Shown piece after piece: positions 33,222-46,248 of a stretch of DNA of 64,000 nt. Each line of letters opens with the position of its first letter. The stretch's first letter is position 1. A program made the translations under genes and the position numbers. The notes beneath the pieces were generated by a model that searched no databases, was not told where the DNA came from, and worked only from the letters and a program-made list of their open reading frames with translations. Source of the DNA: Hemibagrus wyckioides (taxonomy: Eukaryota; Chordata; Actinopteri; Siluriformes; Bagridae); NCBI RefSeq assembly GCF_019097595.1, contig NC_080735.1, forward strand, positions 17,094,417-17,158,416, given 5' to 3'.

Positions 33222-33923
33222 AGCAACAACAAGAAATATTATACAATGATATACAAATTTTTTTTTTAAATCTAAAAATTTAAAACCGAGACACATCACA
33301 AAGCACAAAATTATTTTTATTTTGCTTAAATTGGAATTGCGGCCGTGGTCGTGAGAGATTCCTAGCACTAGTATGCCATTTTTTCCGAAACGGACCTCAT
33401 AACACACACACACACACAGACACCAGGAATACATCGGTGCCTCGTTAAAAACAGAATAAAAATGCTGAGGATATTTTCTCCTTTACATGTTCACAAGGAC
33501 GAGGAATTAATAAAGAAGAGAAGAGAAATCTAACCTACTGAAAAGACAAACACACTTCACTGATGAAGACATGAGAAATTAAAATATTGAGTTAAAAATA
33601 TATATCAGAAATAATAAACTCGGCACAGTGATGAGCCAAACTGAATCAATTACTTCCTGTGACATCAGCATGTTTTTTAATAATATGTGAAGTGGTGGGT
33701 CAGTGAGATTGAAGTATTGATGCTAGCTACAGATTGTGCTGGGGTGAAACTGACCATCTCATCGTACTGAATTAGTGTAGAATTGACTGACCGGATGAAG
33801 AGACCTGGACGTGTTCATGGTATTCGTGGATGTGCTACCGAAAGAGACACCGAGAGAGAAAAAAAGAAAAGAAAGAAGGGAAAAAAACAAAGAAAGAAAG
33901 AAAGAAAGAGAGTCGTCTCGTAC
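33222..33923. other. Unique sequence with (CA)n at 33401-33418 and a GAAA-rich tract at 33860-33909
   Basis: No gene is recognised. The GAAA-rich tract lies immediately 3' (on the minus strand) of the candidate exon at 33924-34007. Confidence 0.5.
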
Positions 33924-34007
33924 CCTGTAAGTGTCTGGGACCAGGAAGCACTCGGGCAGCGCGGCTCCTCGGCTCGCCTCTTCATGCACCAGATACGACT
34001 CCGTGGC
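33924..34007 (-). CDS. Candidate internal exon, 84 nt, gene unknown
   Basis: On the minus strand a pyrimidine-rich stretch ends TTTGACTTGCAG, giving an acceptor at 34008. It is followed by 28 sense codons (ATESYLVHEE, ending FLVPDTYR) and a GTACGA donor at 33923. Length is divisible by three, so the exon is symmetric in phase 0. An in-frame TGA lies ten codons upstream with no ATG between, as expected for an internal exon. Base composition is GC-rich against AT-rich neighbours. It lies on the nfix strand, 7.5 kb upstream of MYSPYCLTQ, and its phase would allow splicing to NFI exon 2. I do not recognise the peptide. Chance similarity to an exon is possible, because a second frame is also open. 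Confidence 0.35.
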
Positions 34008-34889
34008 CTGCAAGTCAAACAGAGAGGCACTTCATTTCACGATTCACAGCTGCTCTTATCTATCGCTCTCAGACGCTCACAAATGACCACACACAGGCCG
34101 AGTCTTAAGACATAAAGCCTCTAAAAATCCCTTTTAACACCGTGTTTAACGGCCTTTCTGCACCTCGCTGATTGAAGAATCGAATTTACACAAATGTTCA
34201 GTGTAATTGTAGACCATCAGCCGAGGCACGGAGGGGCATGATGCTTTCTAGACCTGTGAGCTTCATGTAGCTCTTTGTTTTTTCATTAAACATGTACAGA
34301 AATTGCAGCTTTTTGCTTCAAACGGGGTCGATAAGCTAATCTCATTGCTAAATACGGACATCCAGGGCAGAAATATTAGATTAGCATTGAATTAGAAATT
34401 AATTTAAAATGAAAACATATCATGGTGCAACTTTCCAACTTTAGCGGGCGGAGCCTACAGTTTATACCAAGGTGCTGTAATGGTACACAGTGATGTCACT
34501 ACCTTCAGCTTTACTCAGGTCTGTGTTTAAGGAGAATCCCAGAGAAAGAAATGGTCATGATGTCGATTATACTGTTAAGATATCTGAGCTCCAGCTATAA
34601 GATTTACTCAGCTGGACTTTGACCGTTAGCATGGATATGGAAACTGCTAGCATATGGAAACTTCAGTTCAATCGCGTGGAACAGTCTTGTAGTATTATGA
34701 TTACTATTTCTACGAAAAGTAGGAGTCCAACAATTTGGATGAAAGTAGTAATCGACACATCAATCATGAACTGATTATTATCTTTAAAAGGAGAAACACC
34801 CGACGCGTGGAAAACCTGTTGGACCGAGATCGCAGAACAATGTTTCAATACTTCTTCAGCTATCTGTGGGTCCAAGAGACCAGAACCGG
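34008..34889. other. Unique sequence, nothing recognised
   Basis: Mixed-composition DNA; short frames on both strands (60-110 codons) match nothing I know. Confidence 0.45.
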
Positions 34890-35065
34890 AAGTGGCAGCT
34901 TAGCGTTGGACTACTGATCAGAAGTTTTGAGTTTGAATCCCAGGTCCACCAAGCTCGGGCCCCTGAGCAAGGCCCTCAACCCTTGAATGCTCAGTTGTAT
35001 AAAATGAGATAAAATGTAAGTTGCTCTGGATAAAGGTGTCTGCCAGAAATAAAATGCCTGTGTGG
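34890..35065 (+). mobile_element. tRNA-derived SINE (copy 3)
   Basis: An A-box-like TGGCAGCTTAGCGTTGG, a B box GAGTTTGAATC at 34929-34939 and CACCAAGCTCGGGCCCCTGA are seen. They are followed by GCAAGGCCCTCAACCCTTGA and GCTCTGGATAAAGGTGTCTG, the same module order as at 27078-27275. A/T-rich ends suggest an old insertion. Confidence 0.82.
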
Positions 35066-35682
35066 TAAAAGAGGGTGGTGCTTAATCTCTCTCATGTGGT
35101 CAGAGAGGGTGGGGCTTAATCTCTATCTACTATCAGCTACTGTATTAAAAAGTCCCCTGAGCAGACGTTTGAAGCCTCGGGTGAAGCATATGATAGCCAT
35201 AAACATCTCTGGAATGTGAGCAAATCAAACTGAAATCAGGTGAAAAAACAGTCTGCTACTTTCCTAGGTACATATCGATCATAAGATCGATTTCTTCCTC
35301 ATACAAATAAGTCGTATTGTATCATATCATATTAAATTCAGTGGATTGAATGGAAGGCACTAGGATAGAGTCACCTCACGGTCGAACACAAATCCTGGAC
35401 AGGGCAGGAAACTGAATCCTCTTCTGAAACATTAGCCAATGACATGATGTGCCATAGAAACATTTTTAGCAGGAGGATGTTAGTCATTTTCCTGAGAGTC
35501 TAAGCTAACACACTTAACTAGTGCTCCATGACCAGTACATCTATTTAGTCAGTGCAACACTGGAGCAGCAGAAGACTGGAGCTTTTACTACTTTAATACT
35601 TTTAGGACTTGTCCACTTGGTTGGTTTGGACATTGCAGTTCATATTAAGCTTCATTAGTGCTATATATTTTCCCAGAAGTGA
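35066..35682. other. Unique sequence, nothing recognised
   Basis: It contains a direct duplication of GTGG(T/G)GCTTAATCTCT separated by 41 bp (near 35075 and 35116). No gene is seen. Confidence 0.5.
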
Positions 35683-36147
35683 AAAGAAATGGAGTTTCCT
35701 CCTGTTTTATGTTGTGTCCATGTTGATGATTGAGTGTCTTTATCACGTCTCACTCCACAGTGGTGCTTAATATGAAGCTCATATGAAAGTAGACACTCAG
35801 GACTTTAATAGTTTATCATGAATATTTTTGTTTTTCCGTAGCCTACTATTTATAGAAAAGTTTATAGAAACAGTTCATTTTTTTCCACAGAAATGTTTGT
35901 ATCTTCAGAGTAAATGTTGATCTCAAACCCGTTTCTTCTCTCTGAGATGTTCTCCAAGTGCTTGTTCATCTAAGAAGCAGCTCAGATTTCATCTTCAACC
36001 AGTAAAATTCTGTGTAAGGTTCTCCAACTGAGGGAAAAACACACGACTAAAACACACTGAAAGCCGACAGACTCGTTTTAGATCAGACTCACGGTAATAA
36101 AATCATTCATTAGATTATACCGATTGAAAATGTCCCATATGTCCATT
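35683..36147 (-). repeat. Unclassified dispersed repeat, copy 2
   Basis: Reverse-complement match to 53653-54137. On the minus strand it runs from TGGACATATGGGACATTTTC at the right end through GAGTCTGATCTAAAACGAGT and CTTACACAGAATTTTACTGG. It continues through CTTGGAGAACATCTCAGAG and TGAGATCAACATTTACTCTG to AGGAGGAAACTCCATTTC. Identity with copy 3 is high enough to read by eye over most of its length. Confidence 0.88.
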
Positions 36148-36524
36148 TCCTTTGCGCTGATGGACTGGAACGTCAACGTACTGGTACAAAAGGGTTAAAT
36201 AACCGAACATCAGACATCTCAGCGTACGGGAAAACAACTATGTAAATGAGATCTGATCTTGTAAACTAAGAGAGCCCCATATGTTCACAATCAAAAGCTA
36301 CTTTTACTGCACACCCTCTAGATTAATGGCGAATAAAATACTTCCGTATAAAAAAATAAATAAATAAATTAAAATCTGCATTTCACAAGCGACACCTTCG
36401 GTAAACTCTCCGGTTCTGTCGGGTTCTCGGGTGTAGTTGGGTTCAGAGAAGGGGTTTTTTTCCTTTAAAGGACACCTTTCCGTTCAGACTGGTTCATTTG
36501 TATGCTGTGAGATGCATTAGAGAG

Positions 36525-36529
<5 letters not shown>
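36148..36529. other. Unique sequence, nothing recognised
   Basis: A short (AAAT)n run lies at 36351-36369; otherwise unique. Confidence 0.5.
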
Positions 36530-36566
<37 letters not shown>

Positions 36567-37022
36567 TTGAGGCCAAATCTTTGTCTTTGGAGAAAAAAAA
36601 AATAAAAGGCGGCGAACTGCATAGCCAGAAAATCCTGCGAAATCCTATTGCATTTCACAGCTTTCATGGACACAGAAACCGCACCTGGTACCGGTCCAGC
36701 CGAGCCAAAAACCATCCACCAACCAGCTATCCACCACCACCACCTACCTGGCACACACTGAACCACACACACACACACACACTCTCTCACACACACTGAT
36801 GCCCCTTATGGGATGAAGAAGCAGATGAGACACACACACACACACACACGTACACTTTCATACATGAAGACGCATTTGGAAGAAAAGGACAATGTGCTCA
36901 TGCATAGGCGCAGATGTACACGTGTATACACACACACACACACATTCACATAAAACTAACCACAAATATGGGTTTTATGCATAAATAGGCCTACATATTA
37001 AAACACACACACACACACACAC
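36530..37022. repeat. (GA)n and several (CA)n tracts
   Basis: (GA)17 lies at 36530-36562. CA tracts lie at about 36764-36798, 36829-36849, 36929-36947 and 36999-37022. A CCACCACCACC run lies near 36733. Confidence 0.92.
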
Positions 37023-37499
37023 AACCTCATAATAAGTTCCAGCCATTGGCACAGAGGAGTGGTGAAAAACAAAGGCTATTCATATCCCTCCCAATGAGAG
37101 GTTAGCGCTCCCGTTTCTCTCTCATGCGTTTTTATAGAGGCTTCGGCAGCGCCATGCTAACGTCTTACCCGGCGCGTTCTAATCACCTCCGTCACTACGT
37201 TATGCTACACAGAGTTGCGTCGAGTTCTCCACGCGTCTATTATGCCTTATAGCGAAGGGACGGGAATTACGACCCCCCCCCCCAAAAAAAAAAAATGGTG
37301 GCCATTTTGGCCTGGGCTGTTCAGTGTCCAGGTCTTAGCGCCTGGCACGAGGGCCGTTATGGCCGTGGATGTTAGCTTCGGCTCCAAAACCCGGAGAATA
37401 AAAGGCTTGCTTCTCGCCAAAAAAAAAGTGAGCCAGCGGTTTTATTCATCAAAGGTCTTGGGATAAAAGTGCTGATTTATGATGGGTTTTTTTGTCTCG
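37023..37499. other. Unique sequence with poly-C/poly-A run at 37273-37295
   Basis: Moderate CpG content. The 83-codon plus frame at 37215-37466 crosses the C/A homopolymer run and has no domain I recognise. Confidence 0.45.
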
Positions 37500-37640
37500 T
37501 GTCCTAATTGTGATGCTCGGCCTCCGGGCTGGAGCTGGATCTATATTTACAGCGTGGAAGTGCTCTATCAGGGCCAAACAGAATCAACATGAATTATTAA
37601 GCCAGTGACTGGAGAAGTAGTTCACTACCCATGTCGAGGA
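37500..37640. promoter_or_regulatory. Candidate conserved non-coding block
   Basis: Repeat-free DNA with TAATTGTGATG, GTGCTCTATCAGGGCC and CATGAATTATTAAG, which resemble homeodomain and GATA-like sites. No coding frame. Confidence 0.25.
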
Positions 37641-37889
37641 AACTTGACAAAAACACTGAAACGCACCAGAAATAAATTCTAGATACTCGTCCTTTTTTCG
37701 GATGCTTGGGTGAATAAAACCACTCAATATCGTCGCTTATTAAAAAGCATCCCGGCCGAGTGAAAGCAGCTCCTACTAGAGTCTCTGAGCGGATTCAGTG
37801 CTGGTGGTGTTGTGGATTTTTAGCAAAAACCTACAAGAGAGAGAGAAAAAAAAATATCTTGGTACCAGATGCCAGTTCGGCTCATTTAG

Positions 37890-38225
37890 AGAACCACACT
37901 ATTAATTATATATGGTGCGTGTATATATATATGGAGCATATGCAGGGTCCATATGGCTGAGCCGTAGCCAGAATCTGGAGTTCCCCTTCCTTAATTAACA
38001 TTTTAGAGGCTCGGCAGCGCAGCGGAGGAGAGAAAGAGAGAGAGAGAGAGAGAGGGAGCGTGATTCAAAGAGGGCTGTGGGAGCTGGTGACCTAATTGGA
38101 GTCAATAGAAATGTATGTAAATGTGCTAATTGCGACAGGTTTCCTTTCTCCTGCCAGTAAATGCCAGCCTTTTGTTTCAAACGTTTAATTGGTCGGCCAT
38201 AATGGAATCAAATGAGAGGGGTTCG
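37890..38225. promoter_or_regulatory. Candidate enhancer-like conserved non-coding block
   Basis: Dense TAAT-type sites (CTATTAATTATATATGG, CCTTAATTAACATTTTAG, GACCTAATTGGAGTC, GTTTAATTGGTCGG, GCCATAATGGAATC) flank one (GA)n tract at 38026-38054. It looks like deeply conserved enhancers near developmental regulators. Conservation itself cannot be tested here. Confidence 0.35.
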
Positions 38226-38247
38226 AGCTATAGTTCCTGATGGGACA

Positions 38248-38289
<42 letters not shown>

Positions 38290-38369
38290 ATGTGGATGAA
38301 CATATGGTGAAAGTCGTCTTAACTGGAATGTCTATGTCTCTCTCTCTCTCTCTATTGCACACAATGCAT

Positions 38370-38406
<37 letters not shown>

Positions 38407-38724
38407 GCCGTTAAACAATCACGACTCGTCCCATAGTTTTTGCCGTTTGTTTGTTGTCTTTTTGTTTCTCTCTCTCTAAACGACACGGCCATCCGTTACC
38501 TCGTTCCATTGTTTACGTGGATGGGCAACGTACGGACAGACGGCAGCGATGGCCAGCACTTCAAACGAGAGATAGAAACAGAGAGAACGGCGGGAAAAAA
38601 ACGAGAACGGAGGCTATTTGAAAGGACAGAGCGGCCTTCTCTTCCTCTGTGCGTCTGCCAGGAGCACCTCGGGGAGAAGTGTTGGAAAAACGTGATTTCT
38701 CGCACCGACGTCTCAGAGGGAACG

Positions 38725-38769
<45 letters not shown>
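38226..38769. repeat. (GA)n, (CT)n, (CA)n and (GA)n microsatellites
   Basis: (GA)17 lies at 38251-38284, CT at 38337-38354, CA at 38377-38402 and (GA)25 at 38719-38769. Frames of about 100 codons here include these tracts. Confidence 0.92.
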
Positions 38770-38771
<2 letters not shown>

Positions 38772-39545
38772 CACATGAGCTGGAAGAATGGAACGATCAC
38801 GACGCCGCTAATTACTGCAAGGCATTTTGGGGGGTTTGACTTCAGATTTCTGGCTCTAAAAAAGCTCGAGCTGTGCCAGAACCTGCTCTGCACTTTGCAC
38901 CTCAGCATTTCAATTTCAAATGTTCATTTTTTTGTTTAAGTTCTGTGGCTCGTGCCGGCTCGGGTCAGCTCTCTGCACACGCCAGAGGAAACACAGGTGT
39001 GTCGCTTTCGACGTCTTCCTGAGGTGCAGGTCCTGCTCTCCCTGCACATCTATCTATACATACACACAGCGATTGTGTGTGTGTGTGTGAGTGTGTGTGT
39101 GAGAGAGAGAGTCTCAGTGGCCGGCGTTACGGACGCCGCTGCTCAGACACACGAACCAGAAAACTTTCCCTCGCTCTCGAAGTTTTCTTTTGCAGCCAGA
39201 AACGAGTTCACGCGGCTACCCGCCGTCACCGCAGGACACGGTCGCCACGACAACCGTGGCACCGAGACAACCACGTCGACCTATCAGCTCGAGGAGCGTC
39301 TGCCAGATCGGTTCAACTCACAGAATGTTCTGGAAGTCAAGCTGAGTCGAGTCCACGTGTCATCTGTCTGTCTGAGAAAAGAGCAAAGAATATTTGCCCA
39401 ACGCTAACGTGCATGAAAAAAAAACCCCACCAATGAGAAGGAGATACAGTATGTCGCTCGAATAAACGCTCACTTAGCATTTCGGTAGTTTTGAGTCCAG
39501 ATTGTAGGCCTGAATGGTCTGAGGCCTTAGAGAGAAAACAAGCAA
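38770..39545. other. Unique, moderately CpG-rich sequence with (GT)n(GA)n at 39076-39110
   Basis: Frames of 151 and 119 codons (39407 and 39436 ends) begin before or within the GT/GA tract, overlap each other, and show no recognisable domain. CpG density is raised at 39115-39300. Confidence 0.4.

Positions 39546-40746
<1,201 letters not shown>

Positions 40747-40809
<63 letters not shown>
40747..40809. repeat. (GT)n microsatellite
   Basis: About 31 GT dinucleotides with two TTTG interruptions. Confidence 0.94.
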
Positions 40810-40811
<2 letters not shown>

Positions 40812-41149
40812 CTGTTATGGTTATTTTCTTAGATTATATTTTTTACTTTAAAGATTATTACATTCTGGTGATCTATCTGAGACAGTGATGTAACTGTCTC
40901 GCAAAGATTCTCGAATACAAAGAGGGAAGAGGAATAAAACAAGTTATAAGAATATAATAAGTCATAATTAATGATTTGATTTGATTACAGACCAGCCCCG
41001 ATTTGTTTGTTTGTTGTTTGTTTTTGTTTATGTTTTTGTTTTTGTCTGGGAATCTGAGCTGCACCAGGGAGAAAGAGATTAATTCACATATCACGTACCA
41101 TTGTTGTGAAGGGGAATTTGCCAACAGTCTCAAACACCCATTTCCCCTA

Positions 41150-41150
41150 A

Positions 41151-41190
<40 letters not shown>

Positions 41191-41350
41191 GCGCCCAGTG
41201 GAGAGGGTGAACGGGTGCACGGCTCTCGGTTTCTTCGGTGATACCGGAAGCGATAGAAAGGAACTCAACAAGTCGGCCCCGAGCCCAGAGTCTCTCCGTC
41301 TTCCTCTTCGTCTCGTCTTCCTCTTCTTCTTCTTCTTCTTCTTCTTCTTT
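41150..41350. repeat. (GAAA)n and (CTT)n tracts
   Basis: (GAAA)10 lies at 41150-41190 and (CTT)n at about 41320-41350, which is read as poly-Glu on the minus strand. The DNA before them (40810-41149) is unique with a TTGTTTG-rich part and no recognised gene. Confidence 0.92.
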
Positions 41351-41389
41351 TATATAAAGTTCGTTCTCTGGTTTCTTTCTCTCTCTCTC

Positions 41390-41626
41390 AGGCGGAGAAC
41401 GGAAACGCAGGCGGATTAAAATCTGCGACCTCGAACTTTCTGCACGGTTCCGCTTCACTGTCTTGCGTCTTCATCCCGAAGACCATCAGCAGCGGCGGCG
41501 GCGGCAAGCTCCGTGACAGGACACCGCACCGCACCGCACACCGCACACCGCGCGCTCCCGCAAATGCGCGTGGCACTTCGGCGACGCAACCACAAGCCGC
41601 GCGACTTCCGGTGTTCAAATGAAAAA

Positions 41627-41661
<35 letters not shown>

Positions 41662-41725
41662 ATGAAACACACGCACACACACACACACACGCTGAGCGGC
41701 GACGCGCCTCCTAAAGCGCACCGGT
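41390..41725. promoter_or_regulatory. CpG-rich cluster with a donor-like end on the plus strand
   Basis: The stretch has GGCGGCGGCGGC (41494-41505), CGCACCGCACCGCACACCGC (about 41525-41544) and CGCGCGCTCCCGC. It is split by an (AAAT)n tract at 41622-41662 and a CA tract. On the plus strand it ends AAGCGCACCG followed by GTGAGTATT at 41723, an excellent donor. This may be a non-coding first exon of an unknown plus-strand transcript, or just a CpG island. No coding frame can be supported. Confidence 0.35.
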
Positions 41726-41835
41726 GAGTATTAAAGATGGAAATTACGACTCTTCTCGCTTCATGTCGTCTTCTTCACGACTTCCTTTCCGTCTTCTTTC
41801 CCTATTCTGTCAATCCCCCCCCCATTCCCTCCCTC

Positions 41836-42270
<435 letters not shown>

Positions 42271-42686
42271 TCTTGACAGTCCCGGACTGAACTTTTAAAA
42301 AAAATTAAAAAAAGATTTTTGCTCTGTCGAAAACCGAAATGTCGGTAAGGAGCGCTAACTGGTCGACCATTAATAGCGCGCGCGCGACTGGCAGGCTGTC
42401 CTCTGTGTGTGCGTGTGTGTGTGTGTGTTTAGCTTTGGGCATTAATTCACGGGCTACGCGGAACTACCGAGCAACATGCGCGCGCCCACGTGCACCTACA
42501 TAGAAAATAATTTTACGTGTAAAAACAAAATAAAACCAAAGTAAAAAAGAAACATAAGAAAACAAGCAGAAAATTGCCGCTCCTGGAAGCGTTTACAAAC
42601 TTTAAATATTTTTTTGTCACTCCCAAGATCTCACTGAAGGTCAGTCATAAACACCGTGACAGCTTATAACGCGTTAATAACAGTGT

Positions 42687-42689
<3 letters not shown>
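42271..42689. other. Unique, partly CpG-rich sequence with a GT tract at 42402-42427
   Basis: GCGCGCGCGAC lies at 42377-42387 and ACATGCGCGCGCCCACGTGC near 42474. No gene is recognised. It may extend the CpG-rich zone from 41390. Confidence 0.45.
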
Positions 42690-42733
<44 letters not shown>

Positions 42734-42779
42734 TGAACTTCATTTGGTTGAGGCGGTTTTTACAGGATATACGAGTCTG

Positions 42780-42840
<61 letters not shown>
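42690..42840. repeat. (AAT)n and (ATT)n arrays
   Basis: (AAT)n at 42688-42730 and (ATT)20 at 42781-42840 are separated by 50 bp of unique DNA. The two are reverse complements and could pair. Confidence 0.95.
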
Positions 42841-43174
42841 GAACAGGCTTTTATAGGCTTTAAAAGAGCTGGAGTTGATCTGCTCTTCTGGCAGGCTTCA
42901 TGTTTATTTCACTGTAACTTTATTCACTCTTTATAGACTATAAAATGTCTCTAATCAGAAGGAGAGCCAGTGGTCAGCTCAGCTCGAACAGATCATAATT
43001 ATTCGTACAGATATTCGGTTATTAACATTTTATTAGCGTTACATTGGTTCGTTTTGGAGTTCTGTTGAGTAGCAGCTCTTTTTAATATTAAAATAATAAT
43101 AATTTTATTATTTATAATTTTCTTGTTCAATGCCTTGTGCAGTGCAGAAACTATGTGGCCTTTAAGAAACTGGC
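42841..43174. other. Unique AT-rich sequence
   Basis: Nothing recognised. Confidence 0.5.
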
Positions 43175-43316
43175 TAGCAAATAAATAAATAAACAAATAA
43201 ATAAATAAATAACAAATTACAAATTGTTAAAAATTAGGTCTAAAAATATGGAAAGGGAAAAACAAACAAAAAAGTTTTTTTTCTTACATTTTGAATAAAT
43301 AGAATAAATAGATAAG

Positions 43317-43347
<31 letters not shown>

Positions 43348-43372
43348 ATATCACACAAAAAATAATTAATAA

Positions 43373-43432
<60 letters not shown>

Positions 43433-43500
43433 CACTCACACAAATAATAAATAAATAAATAAATAAACATCACACACACTGTTAATAAAATATTATACAT

Positions 43501-43560
<60 letters not shown>
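43175..43560. repeat. (AAAT)n, (GATA)15 and (TA)n composite
   Basis: AAAT tracts lie at about 43177-43212, 43317-43350 and 43447-43468. GATA lies at 43373-43431 and a (TA)n run at 43506-43558. Confidence 0.95.
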
Positions 43561-43561
<1 letters not shown>

Positions 43562-44071
43562 ATTATATTTACAACTTATATCTCTTGAATCCAGACAAAT
43601 TTAGAAGCAAGGCATAAAAATAATCACAAGCACAGACATATGTTTGCACAAAATATATAGCGCAAATTTATATTTTTATTATGATTTGTTTACTCACCTC
43701 TTAGCCATCAAATAGTGACGTAAGTGTTGCTTAAAATCTATGACGTCATCAGACTTATGGCTTAGGCTATAAGCCAGGCTGATTGCGCTTACATTGAAAG
43801 AGAGGTGTGTACACAGAGAGGGAGAGAAAAAAAAACATAAATATTGCACATCTTCGTATTTAGGTATTCTGTGTTTATATAAATATATAAATAAATATAT
43901 AAAATTTCTATTCGCTATAATTTATTTATTTAGCCTTCAAGCAGAATGAGCCATGACTCTTTTGTTGGCTGTTATTTCACGCGCGCGCTCACACACACAC
44001 ACACAGCAATCCTCTTCCTAACACGTGACCTCGTGACTATTTTTTTGCGTTTTCATATGTGGAAAAAAAAC
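43561..44071. promoter_or_regulatory. AT-rich unique sequence with a full CRE
   Basis: A palindromic TGACGTCA lies at 43741-43748, with a TGACGTAAG half-site-like motif about 20 bases upstream. CA repeats follow at about 43989-44005. No gene is seen; function is inferred from the motif only. Confidence 0.3.
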
Positions 44072-44440
44072 ACCCCAGGAGAGTGACTGACAGTTACAGT
44101 GACCTCTCACTGTAAACATTTGTCAGCAGTAAGAGGTCTGTCAGAGATATCCCCGTGATATTCGTCAAGAAGCTCGTGACGGCTCCGAAGCTGACAGGAG
44201 CCCATAATTATTCGCATCTATAAACACTGTTCCAGTCCCGCACTTTCATTTCAGCTCTGCTGTAATTACTTTGTTATTAACGGAGCAAACAGCACGTGCC
44301 TGGTCTTTGGGGCAGAACATCATGCAGATCAAATAAAGCAGGATGAACCACACCCGGGATAATAAACTCCACATAATAAACTCCACATAATTACTAAATA
44401 AATATTCTGCTAATGGCGTGGAAAGAAATGTGAGGTCAAG
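44072..44440. promoter_or_regulatory. Candidate enhancer-like conserved non-coding block
   Basis: Repeat-free DNA with GCCCATAATTATTCGC, CTGTAATTACTTTGTTATTA, GTAAACATTTGTC (forkhead-like) and GCACGTGCC (E-box) motifs. No coding frame with recognisable content. Confidence 0.35.
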
Positions 44441-44469
44441 TCACATTATTATTATTATTATTATTATTA

Positions 44470-44501
<32 letters not shown>

Positions 44502-44509
44502 ATTTAAAT

Positions 44510-44559
<50 letters not shown>

Positions 44560-44705
44560 TTTATGTCTGTGTAGCTATTTGCAATTTGTTTTAATTTTGT
44601 TATTTTAAATGAATTTTTTTGGAGTTACAATAGCTGGAATTAATTTGTTCACATTTTTAATGTCATTTAGAAAATATTATTATTATCATTATTATTATTA
44701 TTATT

Positions 44706-44747
<42 letters not shown>
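44441..44747. repeat. (ATT)n(GTT)n(AAT)n and palindromic (TTA)n(AAT)n arrays
   Basis: ATT x9, GTT x9, a short spacer and AAT x14 run from 44444 to 44559. A second array at 44689-44746 switches from TTA to AAT at about 44709/44710 without a spacer, forming a perfect palindrome with arms of at least 21 bp. Confidence 0.94.
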
Positions 44748-45912
44748 CTCATCCACCGATTATGTTTGTTATCCTTTTCAGGAAAAGGTGGCTTTTCCCC
44801 CAAAATCCCTCCTGTTTCAGAAAATATCATAAAGGTCTGTTTTTGTTTTTGTTTTTTATTTTTTAAATATAAATCACTAAATATTTTTAAACAATTTGTT
44901 TTTTCAAATTTCTAATTTGTTTTGTAATAATTCACCCATTTAAACACTCATTCTTCCCCCAGTTAAACCTGTTTATTTAAATCTGAACAGAAAATAAAGC
45001 AGTCAAGATTCGAGGAGAAAAAAATCTGACTGATTAATAAATTGGCTTCATAATAACTTTTTTCGTTTAAATTGAAATTACTGAGAGTATATAATCAAAT
45101 AAAACCCACAATTTCAGCTTTTCAGGCGGTAATAAAAATGGAAGACACGTGAATTATAATCTAGATTATATTTCATAATGCAAAGTATTACCGAAAACAA
45201 ATCATTTTGAACGTAAATAATATAAATATCGATTAATTTTTGCGTTTTGTTTATTTTATTTGTTTTTGCTGTAAGAGTTCATTATTTTACGTTTTTAATC
45301 ATAGTGTGTGAAATGAAAATGCAATAAAATAAAAGAATATGTACGTGTTGTATTTTGTTCCAGCTGTTTACTTTAAATATTTCTTTTTACAAACACATAT
45401 TTAGATATTTAAAAATAAATAATAATAAATTCAAGACAACCCGAATATTGTGGCGGTAAATTTAACTTGATTAATTAATGGTGAATTAAAGATAAATAAC
45501 AGCTGAGCCTCACAGCTCTACAAACATGTTTCCGGGGAAAACCTCTAACGCAGTTCAGTGTGTAAAGTAGAAAGTGTTGGCTGCTGATAGAGGAGATTTA
45601 ACTGTGTGGTGGATCTGTGTAGCTGCTGGTTCCAGTAAAACCATTAGTTTCTTCAGTAAATAAGCGGCGATCCTTGGACACGGCACCTGTTCACTCCTGG
45701 GTTCAGCTTCTGCTTTCTCTTACAGCTTTCTACATTTTCCCATCAGCCCCTTTGTTCTGTCTAAACAATCTCGAGCTGCTAATTCTTTTAAACTGGTCAA
45801 TATTGTGTTTTATTGAAGTTAGCGGCTGTGATGAAGGAGCCCTGATTAAACTGGGTGTAATTACATCTGGATGTTTATGAGACCGTGTTCCTCTTGTGGC
45901 TTTCTTACTTGT

Positions 45913-45915
<3 letters not shown>
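44748..45915. other. AT-rich unique sequence, nothing recognised
   Basis: T-rich and A-rich DNA with many TAAAT motifs. A 68-codon plus frame at 45674-45880 has no recognisable domain. Confidence 0.5.
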
Positions 45916-45972
<57 letters not shown>

Positions 45973-46069
45973 TTTCATTTAACAGTGCGATAATATGCTC
46001 CGGCGCGCGACACAACGCCGCGGTCCAAACCCCTGTGCGCGCGCATTTAAAAGCAGTGAGAAAGAGAAC

Positions 46070-46102
<33 letters not shown>

Positions 46103-46189
46103 GCGTCGGTACGCACGCATCGCGGGGGTTTCACGCTAATGAGAGTCTCGCGCTCCGTTGCTGACCACAAAACATGTTAATATGACCGC

Positions 46190-46248
<59 letters not shown>

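Noticed and set aside
41455..41721. 88-codon minus frame with Arg-rich and Ala-rich parts in the CpG cluster
   Set aside because: It runs through AAAT and CA repeats (IYLF, VCVC), has no good splice donor in frame, and matches no family I know.
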